Below are positions 16,786-24,763 of a DNA stretch of 48,249 nt, in pieces. The first letter of the stretch is position 1. Each line of letters opens with the position of its first letter. Origin of the DNA: Gemmatimonadota bacterium (GTDB taxonomy: Bacteria > Gemmatimonadota > Gemmatimonadetes > Gemmatimonadales > Gemmatimonadaceae). The stretch is from positions 1 to 48,249 of the forward strand of contig QHVE01000062.1 in NCBI GenBank assembly GCA_003223455.1. The letters are read 5' to 3'. Below the pieces are notes generated by a model. The model was given only the letters and a program-made list of their open reading frames with translations, ran no database searches and had not been told where the DNA came from. A program made the translations under genes and the position numbers.

Positions 16786-18296
16786 GGCGGGTCCTCGAAT
16801 CGCTGATCCGTCCGTACGACGCGCGCCGACGCGCGCGCGTCGGTCGCGTGCTGCCGGTCGTCGCATCGCTGCTGTTCGTCGGCCCGCTCGCGGCGCAGAC
16901 CGAATCGGTCGGCCGCATCCAGGGCACGATCAAGGAGGCAGCACGCCCGCGCGGGGTGAAGGGCGCGTCGGTCGTGGTGGCGCGGCTCGATCCCGATCCG
17001 CCGTTGGCATTCGGCGCGAAGCCCGACGACCAGGGACGCTATCACTTCGACTCGCTCCCGGTCGGGCGGTACATGATCCAGTTGACGCACGAGGCACTCG
17101 ATTCGCTCGAGCTCTCGCTGCCGGCGCTGGAAGTGTTCATCAGCGCGGGAAAGACGGCGGAGGTGCCGTTCTCGCTGCCGTCGAGCCTCGCGATGCGGGA
17201 CGCCGTGTGTCGCGGGCTCACGCTGGCGAAGGAGACGGGCGCGGTTGTCGGCCACGTCATGGATGCCGACACCGAGAAGCCGCTGGCGAACGCGGACGTC
17301 GCCATCTCGTGGACGGATCTCTCGTTCGACCGCAAGACGCTGCACTCCAGCGCCGAGCAGCACGACAACTGGGTTCGCACCGGGCCGCGTGGAGAGTTTC
17401 GAATCTGCAACGTCCCCACCGGGAGCTGGTTGCTGATCCAGCTCCAGTACGCGGGTCGGGCCGGCAACGCGGTGCGCGTCTCCGTGTCGCCCGAGGAAGC
17501 CGTGGTGGTGCGCAATCTGTCGTTGAGCGTCACCGACGCACCAACGCTGTCGAAGCTCGACTCCGTGGGCGCGACGGTGCGCGGCCTCGATCGCGAGCCC
17601 TCACCGGGCGATACGCTCTCCGAGGGCCTGTACCTCACGGGCACGGCGGCGGTGAGCGGCGTCGTACTCGGCGAGGGAGGCCGCCCGCTCGCCGACGTCG
17701 AGCTCCACGTAGTCAACACGCGTCCCGTCACGCGCACCGACGCTGCAGGACGGTTCACGCTGAACAACCTGCCGTCGGGCACGCAGCTGCTCGCCGTGCG
17801 TCGCATCGGGTACCTCGTCGGGGACGTGGCGGTAGAGCTCCGGCCGAATCGCGTCGCGAGCCAGAACGTCCTGCTGCGACGCGTCGTCTCGCTCGACTCG
17901 ATGCGCGTCGTGGCGCGTCGCTCCCGCTACGCCGAGTTCGAGTACCGGCGGAGGAACAATCCGGTCGGCCGTTTCCTCACCGCGAACGACCTCGCGAAGC
18001 AGCACGCCACCGAGCTCGCGCCGGTGATCCTGCGCGGCGGCGGCTTCACGATCGTCGGTTTCGGCCCGAACACGCAGGTGTTCTCCAATGCCGCGAAGGC
18101 AGGCCGCCCGAACTGCAAGGAGGCGAACGTCGTGATCGACGGCGTCGATCAGGCGGCGATCAACATGGTCCCGCCGCACGACATCGCCGCGGTCGAGGTG
18201 TACCCGGAAGCGGCCGGCGCACCCGGGCAGTACCGTGCCGAGTGCGGGCTGATCCTCATCTGGACCAAGCAGTGGCGGGCTACGCCTCCGACATGA
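16782..18296 (+). CDS. Secreted regulatory-like/plug protein, paralogue 4
   Basis: I chose the GTG at 16782, which overlaps the paralogue 3 stop (GTGA) and opens a 504-residue protein with an Arg-rich n-region and a signal peptide ending GPLAAQ. The frame is open far upstream but that part is a shadow of paralogue 3. The same architecture follows: repeat 1 (GRIQGTI to GRYHFDSLPVGRYMIQL), repeat 2 (AVCRGL, DADTEKPLANADV, FRICNVPTG), repeat 3 (GVVLGEGGRPLADVELHV, LPSGTQLLAVRRIGY), and a plug-like tail (YAEFEYRRRN, GRFLTANDL, CKEANVVIDG, AAVEVYPEA, CGLILIWTK). The closest match in style is paralogue 1. Its 3' end overlaps the convergent P5C dehydrogenase gene by 17 nt. Confidence 0.82.
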   Translation: MRRVLESLIRPYDARRRARVGRVLPVVASLLFVGPLAAQTESVGRIQGTIKEAARPRGVKGASVVVARLDPDPPLAFGAKPDDQGRYHFDSLPVGRYMIQLTHEALDSLELSLPALEVFISAGKTAEVPFSLPSSLAMRDAVCRGLTLAKETGAVVGHVMDADTEKPLANADVAISWTDLSFDRKTLHSSAEQHDNWVRTGPRGEFRICNVPTGSWLLIQLQYAGRAGNAVRVSVSPEEAVVVRNLSLSVTDAPTLSKLDSVGATVRGLDREPSPGDTLSEGLYLTGTAAVSGVVLGEGGRPLADVELHVVNTRPVTRTDAAGRFTLNNLPSGTQLLAVRRIGYLVGDVAVELRPNRVASQNVLLRRVVSLDSMRVVARRSRYAEFEYRRRNNPVGRFLTANDLAKQHATELAPVILRGGGFTIVGFGPNTQVFSNAAKAGRPNCKEANVVIDGVDQAAINMVPPHDIAAVEVYPEAAGAPGQYRAECGLILIWTKQWRATPPT

Positions 18297-20010
18297 ACGG
18301 ATAGCGGTAGTCGGTCGGAGGCGAGAACGTCTCTTTGATGCTCCGCGCGCTGATCCAGCGCACGAGGTTGAGCTTCGATCCTGCCTTGTCGTTCGTCCCC
18401 GAGCCGCGTGCGCCGCCGAAGGGCTGCTGCCCGACCACCGCGCCGGTCGGCTTGTCGTTCACGTAGAAGTTCCCCGCCGCGTTGCGGAGCGCCATCATCG
18501 CCTCGCGCACCGCGCGTCGGTCGTTGGCGAACACGGCGCCGGTGAGCGCGTACGGCGACGTCGTATCGACGATGCGCAGCGTCTCCGCCCACTTTGCGTC
18601 GTCGTAGACGTGCGCGGTGACGACCGGACCGAAGATCTCCTCGCACAGCAGGCGGTACCCGGGATCCTCCGTCTCCACCAGCGTCGGGCGGATGAAGTAC
18701 CCGTCGTTGCCCTCGGCGACGCCGCCGGTGATCACCTTCGCATTCTTGCGCGCGTCGTCGAGGTAGCCGGAGATCTTGGTGAACGACCGCTGGTCGATGA
18801 CCGCGCCCATGAAGTTTCTGAAGTCGGCGACATCGCCCATCCTGATCTCCTCGATGATGCCGACGAGACGCTCCTGGAGCGCCGGCCAGAGCGACCGCGG
18901 GACGTAGACGCGACTCGCCGCCGAGCACTTCTGCCCCTGGTACTCGAATCCGCCGCGCGCGATCGCCACGGCAAGGGCCTGCACATCGGCCGACGGGTGC
19001 GCGACGATGAAATCCTTGCCTCCCGTCTCGCCGACGATGCGCGGGTAGCTGCCATACCTCGACATGTTGGCACCAATGGCCTGCCACATCGAGTTGAACA
19101 CCGCCGTGCTGCCCGTGAAGTGCACGCCGGCGAGATCGCGGTGCGAGAGCGCGACGTTCGAGATGGCGACCGGATCGCCCGGCAGGAAGTTGATCACGCC
19201 CGGCGGCAGGCCGGCCTCCTCGAGCAGCTTCATGATGTAGTACGCCGACAGCATCGCCGACGCGGCGGGCTTCCACAGCACCGTATTCCCCATCAATGCG
19301 GGCGCCGTCGGCAGGTTGCCGGCGATCGACGTGAAGTTGAACGGGGTCACCGCGTACACGAACCCCTCGAGCGGCCGATAGTCGAGCTGATTCCACATCA
19401 TGTTGGAGCTGATCGGCTGCTCGTCGTACAGCTCCTGCGCGTACGCGGGGTTGAACCGCCAGAAGTCGATCAATTCGCACGCCGAGTCGATCTCGGCCTG
19501 GAACACGGTCTTCGACTGGCCGAGCATCGTCGCCGCGTTCACGGTGTGCCGCCACGTCGTCGTCAGGAGCTCGGCGGCGCGCAGGAACACCGCGGCGCGG
19601 TCCTCCCACGCCCAGTTCGCCCACTCGGTCGCCGCGCGCTTCGACGCCGCGATCGCCTGCTCGACATGCTGCGTGGTCGCGCGATGATAGTCGGCGAGCA
19701 CGTGACGGTGGTCGTGCGGCATCACGCTCTGCGCCAGGTCGCCGGTGCGGATCTCCTTCCCGCCGATGATGATCGGGATCTCCACACGCTCCGCCGCCAT
19801 CGACGCCAGGCGCGCCTTGAGCCCCTGCTTCTCCGGCGAGCCCGGCGCGTAGCTCTTCACCGGCTCGTTCACCGGCGGCGGGACGCGTCGTGTTCCCGAG
19901 AACCCGGCGAGTGGTGCCGTTGGTGGCGCGATCGTCTCGCGCGCCTGCTGGGAGTCTTCGGCGGCGCGGGCGGGCGCTGATCGGTCGGGAGCGGCGGTGG
20001 CGCGGGACAT
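18280..20010 (-). CDS. L-glutamate gamma-semialdehyde (1-pyrroline-5-carboxylate) dehydrogenase
   Basis: The product is 576 residues from the ATG at 20010. It oxidises P5C/glutamate semialdehyde to glutamate with NAD, the second step of proline breakdown. The aldehyde dehydrogenase fold is clear: TPFNFTSIAGNLPTAPAL (cofactor loop), FTGSTAVF, GETGGKDF with Glu ~328, GQKCSAASR with the catalytic Cys ~362, CEEIFGPVV, and YVNDKPTGAVVGQQPFGG near the C-terminus. KPTGAVVGQQPFGG is typical of P5C dehydrogenases rather than general ALDHs. The first ~45 residues are a Pro/Ala-rich extension, so translation could start further in. No proline dehydrogenase gene is adjacent. The 3' end overlaps paralogue 4 tail to tail. 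Confidence 0.93.
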   Translation of the reverse strand: MSRATAAPDRSAPARAAEDSQQARETIAPPTAPLAGFSGTRRVPPPVNEPVKSYAPGSPEKQGLKARLASMAAERVEIPIIIGGKEIRTGDLAQSVMPHDHRHVLADYHRATTQHVEQAIAASKRAATEWANWAWEDRAAVFLRAAELLTTTWRHTVNAATMLGQSKTVFQAEIDSACELIDFWRFNPAYAQELYDEQPISSNMMWNQLDYRPLEGFVYAVTPFNFTSIAGNLPTAPALMGNTVLWKPAASAMLSAYYIMKLLEEAGLPPGVINFLPGDPVAISNVALSHRDLAGVHFTGSTAVFNSMWQAIGANMSRYGSYPRIVGETGGKDFIVAHPSADVQALAVAIARGGFEYQGQKCSAASRVYVPRSLWPALQERLVGIIEEIRMGDVADFRNFMGAVIDQRSFTKISGYLDDARKNAKVITGGVAEGNDGYFIRPTLVETEDPGYRLLCEEIFGPVVTAHVYDDAKWAETLRIVDTTSPYALTGAVFANDRRAVREAMMALRNAAGNFYVNDKPTGAVVGQQPFGGARGSGTNDKAGSKLNLVRWISARSIKETFSPPTDYRYPFMSEA

Positions 20011-20032
20011 GTGATGCTCGTGGAGAGGGACG

Positions 20033-20125
20033 ACGGACGGTTGGGAGTGGGGAGTGCGGAGTGGGGGTGACTGCAAACGCCGCTCTGGACGCTCTTGCAC
20101 TCCCCACCCCCCACTCCCCACCGAA
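20033..20125. repeat. GGGAGTG-type purine/pyrimidine inverted repeat
   Basis: GGGAGTGGGGAGTGCGGAGT at 20042 is answered by CACTCCCCACCCCCCACTCC at 20098, forming a long imperfect hairpin in the divergent gap before the BNR-repeat gene. Similar GGGAGTG/CACTCCC tracts flank a terminator at 30650-30740, suggesting a second dispersed intergenic repeat type. Confidence 0.45.
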
Positions 20126-20196
20126 AGATATACGGCACGTCGAATTGCTCTCAGCGCCTGCTTCTCGACGCCGAACTCGCCCGTTATCCTCCGCCG

Positions 20197-21030
20197 ATGC
20201 CTCACCGCGGTACCGCTCGCCTGGGCTCGGCACACATCGCGGGTGCGTTGCGCGCCGTCGTCGCGATGGCCGGGCTGTGTGTCGCGTGCACGGAGTCGCC
20301 GGTGGCCTGGAACGACACGCGCAGCGGGAAGATGCTCGTCGGCGACGCGCTTGCGCCGGACGGCACGCTCGGGAGCGATTCGATGGCGGTGCTCGCCACT
20401 CGCATCGCCCCTCCCGACCCACAGGTCTGTGCGGGCTCGCTGGTGCTCGCGCGCGCGCGCGGCCGGCTGTTCGCCGTGTGGTGGCGAGTGCGCCCCGACA
20501 GCGGCGCGCTTCTCCTCGCGGCACACACCGACGACGGAGGACGCACGTGGTCCGCGCCCGCCGCCGTCGATACGACCGATCGGTCGGTCTCCGGATGTGG
20601 TCGCGCGCCGCCCGCGATCGCCGCGGATTCCGCGAGCGGATACGTGCACGTCGCCTTCGCGCTGCTCGGGCGGGAGGGGCCGGGTCTCTTCTACGCGCAC
20701 TCGATGGACGCCGGCGCGACGTTTCACGCCGCCGTGCCGATCTTCTACGGGGATCGGCTCGGCCGGTCGAGCGTGGCGTCGGACGGCGACGTGGTGGCGG
20801 TCGCGTTCGAGGACCCGAACAGCCGCGCGCCGCGTATCGGGATCGCCCTTTCTCGCTCGATGGGACACATTTTCGAGGAGCGCCTGCTTCCGATCTCGGA
20901 CGACAACGAGATCGCGACGCGACCGATGGTCGCGGTGCACGGGCGACAGCTCGCCGTGGCGTGGCGGCGCGGCGATCCCTCCGACGACGTGCCCGACGTG
21001 CTCGCCGTACGCACGGGCATGCTGCGCTGA
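20197..21030 (+). CDS. Secreted sialidase-like (BNR repeat) beta-propeller protein
   Basis: The product is 277 residues from the ATG at 20197. Residues ~15-30 are hydrophobic and end in CVACTE, so this is an exported protein and perhaps a lipoprotein, although the lipobox is not canonical. Asp-box/BNR motifs occur at HTDDGGRTWSAP and HSMDAGATFHAAVP, and further degenerate blades are suggested by ALSRSMGHIFEE, so a sialidase-type propeller is likely. The conserved Arg triad and Tyr of true sialidases cannot be assigned, so a binding or unknown role is more likely than glycosidase activity. It is divergent from the P5C dehydrogenase gene and precedes the endonuclease IV gene by 71 nt. Confidence 0.7.
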   Translation: MPHRGTARLGSAHIAGALRAVVAMAGLCVACTESPVAWNDTRSGKMLVGDALAPDGTLGSDSMAVLATRIAPPDPQVCAGSLVLARARGRLFAVWWRVRPDSGALLLAAHTDDGGRTWSAPAAVDTTDRSVSGCGRAPPAIAADSASGYVHVAFALLGREGPGLFYAHSMDAGATFHAAVPIFYGDRLGRSSVASDGDVVAVAFEDPNSRAPRIGIALSRSMGHIFEERLLPISDDNEIATRPMVAVHGRQLAVAWRRGDPSDDVPDVLAVRTGMLR

Positions 21031-21101
21031 GCGAGCGGTCGCTCGAAGGGCACGACTCACAACGAATGGCCGCGTAGCGCGCGGCGACGAGGCGACGACG
21101 A

Positions 21102-21989
21102 GTGGAGCACTATTTCGGGGCACACACCATCGATACGGGCGGGATCCACATGGCGGTGCGCCGCGCCGGCAACGCCGACATGCGCGCGCTGCAGCTCTTC
21201 ACCGCCATCCCCAAGTACTACGGCGACAAGATCTCGATCCGTCCCGAGCGGGTGGCGCGCTTCAGGGAAGCGCTCGCGGCGACGAGGATCGCGCCGGAGC
21301 GCGTCGTCGTGCACGCGGCGTACGTGCTCAACGTCGCCACGCCGGACGAGACGAAGTGGTCGCGCGCGCGCGACGGGCTGGCCAAGGAGCTCGAGCGCTC
21401 CACTGCACTCGGCGTGGGCGCCGTGTGCTTCCACCCCGGTGCCGCGACGGACGACGACCGCGAAGCGGCGGCGGAGCGAATCGCCGCGGCGATCGTGCAC
21501 GCGCTCCAGGGGACGCCGGGCGACACGCGCCTCCTCGTGGAGAACACCGCCGGTGCGGGAAGGACGATGGCGCGCACGGCGGAGGAAGTCGGGTCGATCC
21601 TCGCGCACGTGCCCAGGCGGCTCCGCGCGCGGACGGGCTACGGGCTCGACACCTGCCACCTCTTCGCCAGCGGCTACGATCTCCGCACGTCGAAGGCCGA
21701 GGTGGTGAGCGTGCTCGACGCGTTCGAGGCCTCGACGGGCGAAACGCCGGGCTTCTTCCACCTCAACGACAGCGAAGGCGCCCTCGGCTCGAACAAGGAC
21801 CGCCACATGCTGATCGGCGACGGTGCGATCGGCGCGGAAGCGTTCGGCTGGCTGCTCGCCGACCGTCGCACCCGAGACGTCCCGCTCATCCTCGAGACGC
21901 CGCAGCTGAACATGGAGATCGGCGAGGACGACGACACGCCGGATCCGTATGACGTGCAGATGATCGAGTTGCTGGGACGGCTTTCATGA
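21102..21989 (+). CDS. nfo: Deoxyribonuclease IV (AP endonuclease)
   Basis: The product is 295 residues from a GTG at 21102. It is an AP endonuclease family 2 TIM barrel that cuts DNA 5' to abasic sites in base-excision repair. The trinuclear zinc ligands lie in conserved motifs: FGAHTIDTGG (first His), VHAAYVLNVA (second His), LLVENTAGAG (Glu), GLDTCHLFASGYD (Asp and His), FHLNDSEGALGSNKDRH (His-Asp-His set) and LILETP (final Glu). The length is in the normal 280-300 range. A GTAC-rich repeat begins at the base after its stop codon. Confidence 0.95.
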   Translation: MEHYFGAHTIDTGGIHMAVRRAGNADMRALQLFTAIPKYYGDKISIRPERVARFREALAATRIAPERVVVHAAYVLNVATPDETKWSRARDGLAKELERSTALGVGAVCFHPGAATDDDREAAAERIAAAIVHALQGTPGDTRLLVENTAGAGRTMARTAEEVGSILAHVPRRLRARTGYGLDTCHLFASGYDLRTSKAEVVSVLDAFEASTGETPGFFHLNDSEGALGSNKDRHMLIGDGAIGAEAFGWLLADRRTRDVPLILETPQLNMEIGEDDDTPDPYDVQMIELLGRLS

Positions 21990-22183
21990 AGTGCAACGGC
22001 GAGTACCCAGTACTGACGTAGCGAGCACCCGGACCCTGTCAGCTGGCTCCCGGAAGGCACCCCGGGATCGCGAGTCGGAGAGTCCTTCACTACCAAGTGC
22101 CCGACGCGCATTCCGGGCGCATCCAGCCGATACCGGGCACCTGCTACGTCAGTCGTACTCGGTACTCGTACCGGCAGTTGTAA
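21990..22183. repeat. GTAC-rich intergenic element, copy B with inverted right arm
   Basis: This starts directly after the nfo stop codon. The left arm GTGCAACGGCGAGTACCCAG, followed by TACTGACGTAG, is mirrored by 22144-22183, whose reverse complement has CAACTGCCGGTACGAGTACC and then GAGTACGACTGACGTAG. The element is about 194 bp long. It contains TGGCTCCCGGAAGGCACC (22042-22059), found identically in copy C (29135-29152). The right arm ends at the -35 box of the sdpR promoter. Confidence 0.6.
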
Positions 22184-22216
22184 TTGCGAACTTGGCTAAT
22201 TAGACTATTAGCTAAT
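22178..22216 (+). promoter_or_regulatory. sdpR promoter with overlapping palindromic operator
   Basis: A -35 TTGTAA (22178-22183), a 17-nt spacer and a -10 TAGACT (22201-22206) would place the transcript start about 2 nt before the ATG at 22215, so the message is probably leaderless. The inverted repeat GCTAAT-6 nt-ATTAGC (22195-22212) encloses the -10 box, and a perfect ATTAGCTAAT (22207-22216) runs into the start codon. This AT-rich island suits self-repression by the ArsR-type protein encoded here. Confidence 0.6.
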
Positions 22217-22487
22217 GGACTCCGCCTTCCGCGCCCTCGCCGACCCGACGCGCCGTGACATCCTGCGGCTGCTGCGTGACGGGCCGCGGACGTCCGGGGA
22301 GATCGCCCAACACTTCGATGCCGCGTGGCCCACCGTGTCGCGGCACCTCGCCGTCCTGCGCGAGGCGAAGCTCGTGGAGTCCACCCGGATGGGCCAACAG
22401 ATCGTCTACGAGCTCAACATGAGTGTCTTTCAGGAAGTCGTCGAGCACCTCTACTCCTGGCTGCATCCGGCGGGGCGGCGTGAGTAG
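22215..22487 (+). CDS. sdpR: ArsR/SdpR-family winged-helix repressor
   Basis: The product is 90 residues. The winged helix-turn-helix of the ArsR superfamily is seen in FRALADPTRRDILRLL, SGEIAQHFDAAWPTVSRHLAVL (recognition helix) and VESTRMGQQIVYELN (wing). It lacks the metal-binding ELCVCDL-type box, so it is not a classical metal sensor. Overlap by 8 nt with an sdpI-like gene makes it the autorepressor of an sdpRI pair. In Bacillus subtilis the membrane immunity protein SdpI sequesters SdpR when the SdpC toxin is present. The operator overlapping its own start codon supports autoregulation. Confidence 0.9.
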   Translation: MDSAFRALADPTRRDILRLLRDGPRTSGEIAQHFDAAWPTVSRHLAVLREAKLVESTRMGQQIVYELNMSVFQEVVEHLYSWLHPAGRRE

Positions 22488-23142
22488 CCCCGCGTCGGGA
22501 CCGGTGAGGCGATGGTATCCAGTGCTGCTGGCGATCGTCGGCGCCGCGGCGTCGCTCGCCGTCTATCACCGCCTCCCCGAGACGATGGCGATCCACTGGG
22601 ACGTCGCCGGAAATCCGAACGGCTGGATGCCCCGGCCATTCGGCGCCTTCTTCGGTCCCGTTTTTCTCCTCGTCCTGTGGCAGCTCATGCGAGTGCTGCC
22701 CCGCATCGACCCACGGGAGTCGAACTACGCCCGCTTCGGCGAAGCGTACGACACGATCGTCGCCGCGGCACTCCTGCTCATCCTCGCGACGCACGGCATC
22801 ATCCTCGCCGTCGGGCTCGGATACCACGTCGCGGTGTCGCGCCTCGTGCCCGCGCTCGTCGGTGCGCTCTTCCTCGTGATCGGCAACGTCATGCCACGCA
22901 TGCGGCCGAACTGGTGGTTCGGCGTGCGCACGCCCTGGACGCTCTCCAACGACCGCGTGTGGGCGCGCACGCATCGCCTGGCCGGCTTCAGCATGACGGC
23001 CGCGGGGCTCGTGATGATCGTCGCCGCGCTCGCGCTCCCCGCTCGACTCGGAATCCCGGTCCTGATCGCCGCCGCCGTCGCGTCGACGATCGGTCCGGCG
23101 GTCTACTCGTATCTCACCTGGCAGCGGGAGCAGCGGGGATGA
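22480..23142 (+). CDS. sdpI: SdpI-family membrane immunity/signalling protein
   Basis: The product is 220 residues from a GTG at 22480 that overlaps sdpR; an in-frame ATG at 22423 lies deep inside sdpR. The N-terminal DUF1648 segment is LPETMAIHWDVAGNPNGWMP, and the SdpI signature is GNVMPRMRPNWWFGVRTPWTL followed by WARTHRLAG. About six transmembrane helices alternate with short loops. Family members protect cells from Sdp-type membrane toxins and release the paired repressor. No sdpC-like toxin gene is in the window, so the inducing signal is unknown. Its stop overlaps the ATG of the next gene (ATGA). Confidence 0.9.
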   Translation: MSSPASGPVRRWYPVLLAIVGAAASLAVYHRLPETMAIHWDVAGNPNGWMPRPFGAFFGPVFLLVLWQLMRVLPRIDPRESNYARFGEAYDTIVAAALLLILATHGIILAVGLGYHVAVSRLVPALVGALFLVIGNVMPRMRPNWWFGVRTPWTLSNDRVWARTHRLAGFSMTAAGLVMIVAALALPARLGIPVLIAAAVASTIGPAVYSYLTWQREQRG

Positions 23143-24595
23143 ACCTGCGTCGGTGGACGGCCGTCATCGCCATTCATCTCCTCGCCGTCCAGGCACGCGC
23201 GCAGGCCGACTCCGGTGCCGTCTTCGTGGTGCGCCTCGGCGGCGACACGATCGCCGTCGAGCGCGCGACGATCGTGGGGCGCCGCGCCGAGGGCGCGATG
23301 TGGCTGCGGACGCCGCCGTCGCTCGTTCGCCAGCTCGTCGAGCTCGATCCCACCGGCGGCGCCGAGCGGGCGACGACGACGGTCGGTCGCGGCGCGCGTG
23401 GCGACAGCGCGCTGAAGCGACTCGACGTGACCGTCGCCGGGAACAGCGGTACCGCGCAGCCGTTCGACGCGTCCGCGCCGGCGCCGCTGCCGTCGCAGCG
23501 CATCGCCGTGCCGCGGGGCGCGGTGCCGTTCGTGAACCTCTCCGGCCTCTCGGTCGAGCTCATGCTGCGGCGCGCACGCGCCATCGGTGGCGACAGTGCC
23601 GACGTACCGCTGCTCCTCGGGAATGGCGGCACGATCGCCGCCCGCGTGCGGCGCATCGGCTCGGACTCCGCCACGATCACGCTCGGCGGCGTGGAGCTGC
23701 GCACGCGCACGGACGCGCAGGGGCATCTGCTCGGCGGGGCCGTGGAATCGCAGCACGTCGTCTTCGAGCGTCTCGCCGCGAGTGCGCCCACCGGCGCGTG
23801 GACACCCACGCCGGCGAGCTACGCTCCGCCACCGGGTGCACCGTACGTGGCAGAGGACGTCGTCGTCACGACGGCGGCGGGACTCCGTCTGGCCGGCACG
23901 CTGACGCGTCCCGCGACGAGAGCGGGCGCGCGGCTCCCCGCCGTCGTGCTCATCACGGGCTCGGGAGCCCAGGACCGCGACGAAGCGACGCCGGCGGTCC
24001 GCGGCTATCAGCCGTTCCGCGAGATCGCCGACACACTCTCGCGCCGCGGCATCGCCGTGCTTCGCCTCGACGACCGCGGTGTCGGCGGCTCGGACGCCGG
24101 ACCGGCGACGGCGACCAGCGCCGACTTCGCCGACGACGTGCGTGCCGCGGTCGCGTGGCTGCGCGCACGCTCCGACATGGACCCGCGGCGCATCGGGCTC
24201 GTTGGGCACAGCGAAGGCGCGATCGAGGCGCCGATGATCGCCGCGACCGACACGTCGCTCCGCGCACCACGGACTCGCTCGCGTCCGTGCCGGGCTGGCT
24301 GCGCTTCTTCGCCCAGTACGATCCGCTCGTTGCCGCACGCCGCGTGCGCGCGCCTACGCTGATCCTGCAGGGGGCCACCGACCGTCAGGTGTCGCCCGAC
24401 CAGGCGAATGCGCTCGCCAGCGCGATGCGCGCCGCGGGCAACCGTCGCGTCGTCGTTCACACCTTCGCGCGAATGAATCACCTCATGCTCGAGGACCCGT
24501 CCGGCGATCCGCGCGGCTACGCGTCGCTCCCGTCGCGTCGGCTGCGGCGCGACATGCTCGGTGTACTCGTCGACTGGCTCGTGCGCACGCTCTGA
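23139..24595 (+). pseudogene. Secreted alpha/beta hydrolase (esterase-like), internally deleted and frameshifted
   Basis: This begins with the ATG that overlaps the sdpI stop; residues 1-22 are a signal peptide ending VQARAQ. The N-terminal ~230 residues are a family accessory region. The hydrolase domain starts at VVVTTAAGLRLAGTLTRP, with the oxyanion loop VLITGSGAQDRD and the nucleophile elbow GHSEG. Around 24255-24268 the frame changes, and the other frame resumes with DSLASVPGWLRFFAQYDP, then LILQGATDRQV (acid Asp) and ARMNHLML (catalytic His) to 24595. Only ~60 residues separate the nucleophile from the acid motif, where relatives have roughly 150 or more. The central cap/core is therefore missing, by roughly 300 nt. 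It is either a pseudogene or a collapsed assembly. Confidence 0.75.
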
Positions 24596-24695
24596 TCACG
24601 CCACGCGCGCATGCGTCGCGCGTCGCACGACGCGTGCATGGCGCGAGAGCGCACGCAAACGCAGAGGCGAATCGGCAGCGACAACCGCGACCGCC

Positions 24696-24748
24696 GAGGG
24701 AAAACGACGCGTCGCCAGAGGGAAAATCGCGCGATTTCAGAGGGAAAA
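24696..24748 (+). promoter_or_regulatory. Three phased direct repeats upstream of the SWIB gene
   Basis: GAGGGAAAA occurs at 24696-24704, 24718-24726 and 24740-24748, an exact 22-bp period, or about two helical turns. The second and third copies also share the preceding CA. They end 15 nt before the candidate -35 box, so they sit where an activator array, an UP-like element or phased A-tracts would act. Confidence 0.6.
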
Positions 24749-24763
24749 CACGGCAATTCCCTA

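Noticed and set aside
20197-21030. True sialidase
   Set aside because: Asp-boxes are present but the catalytic Arg triad, Tyr and Asp could not be placed with confidence.
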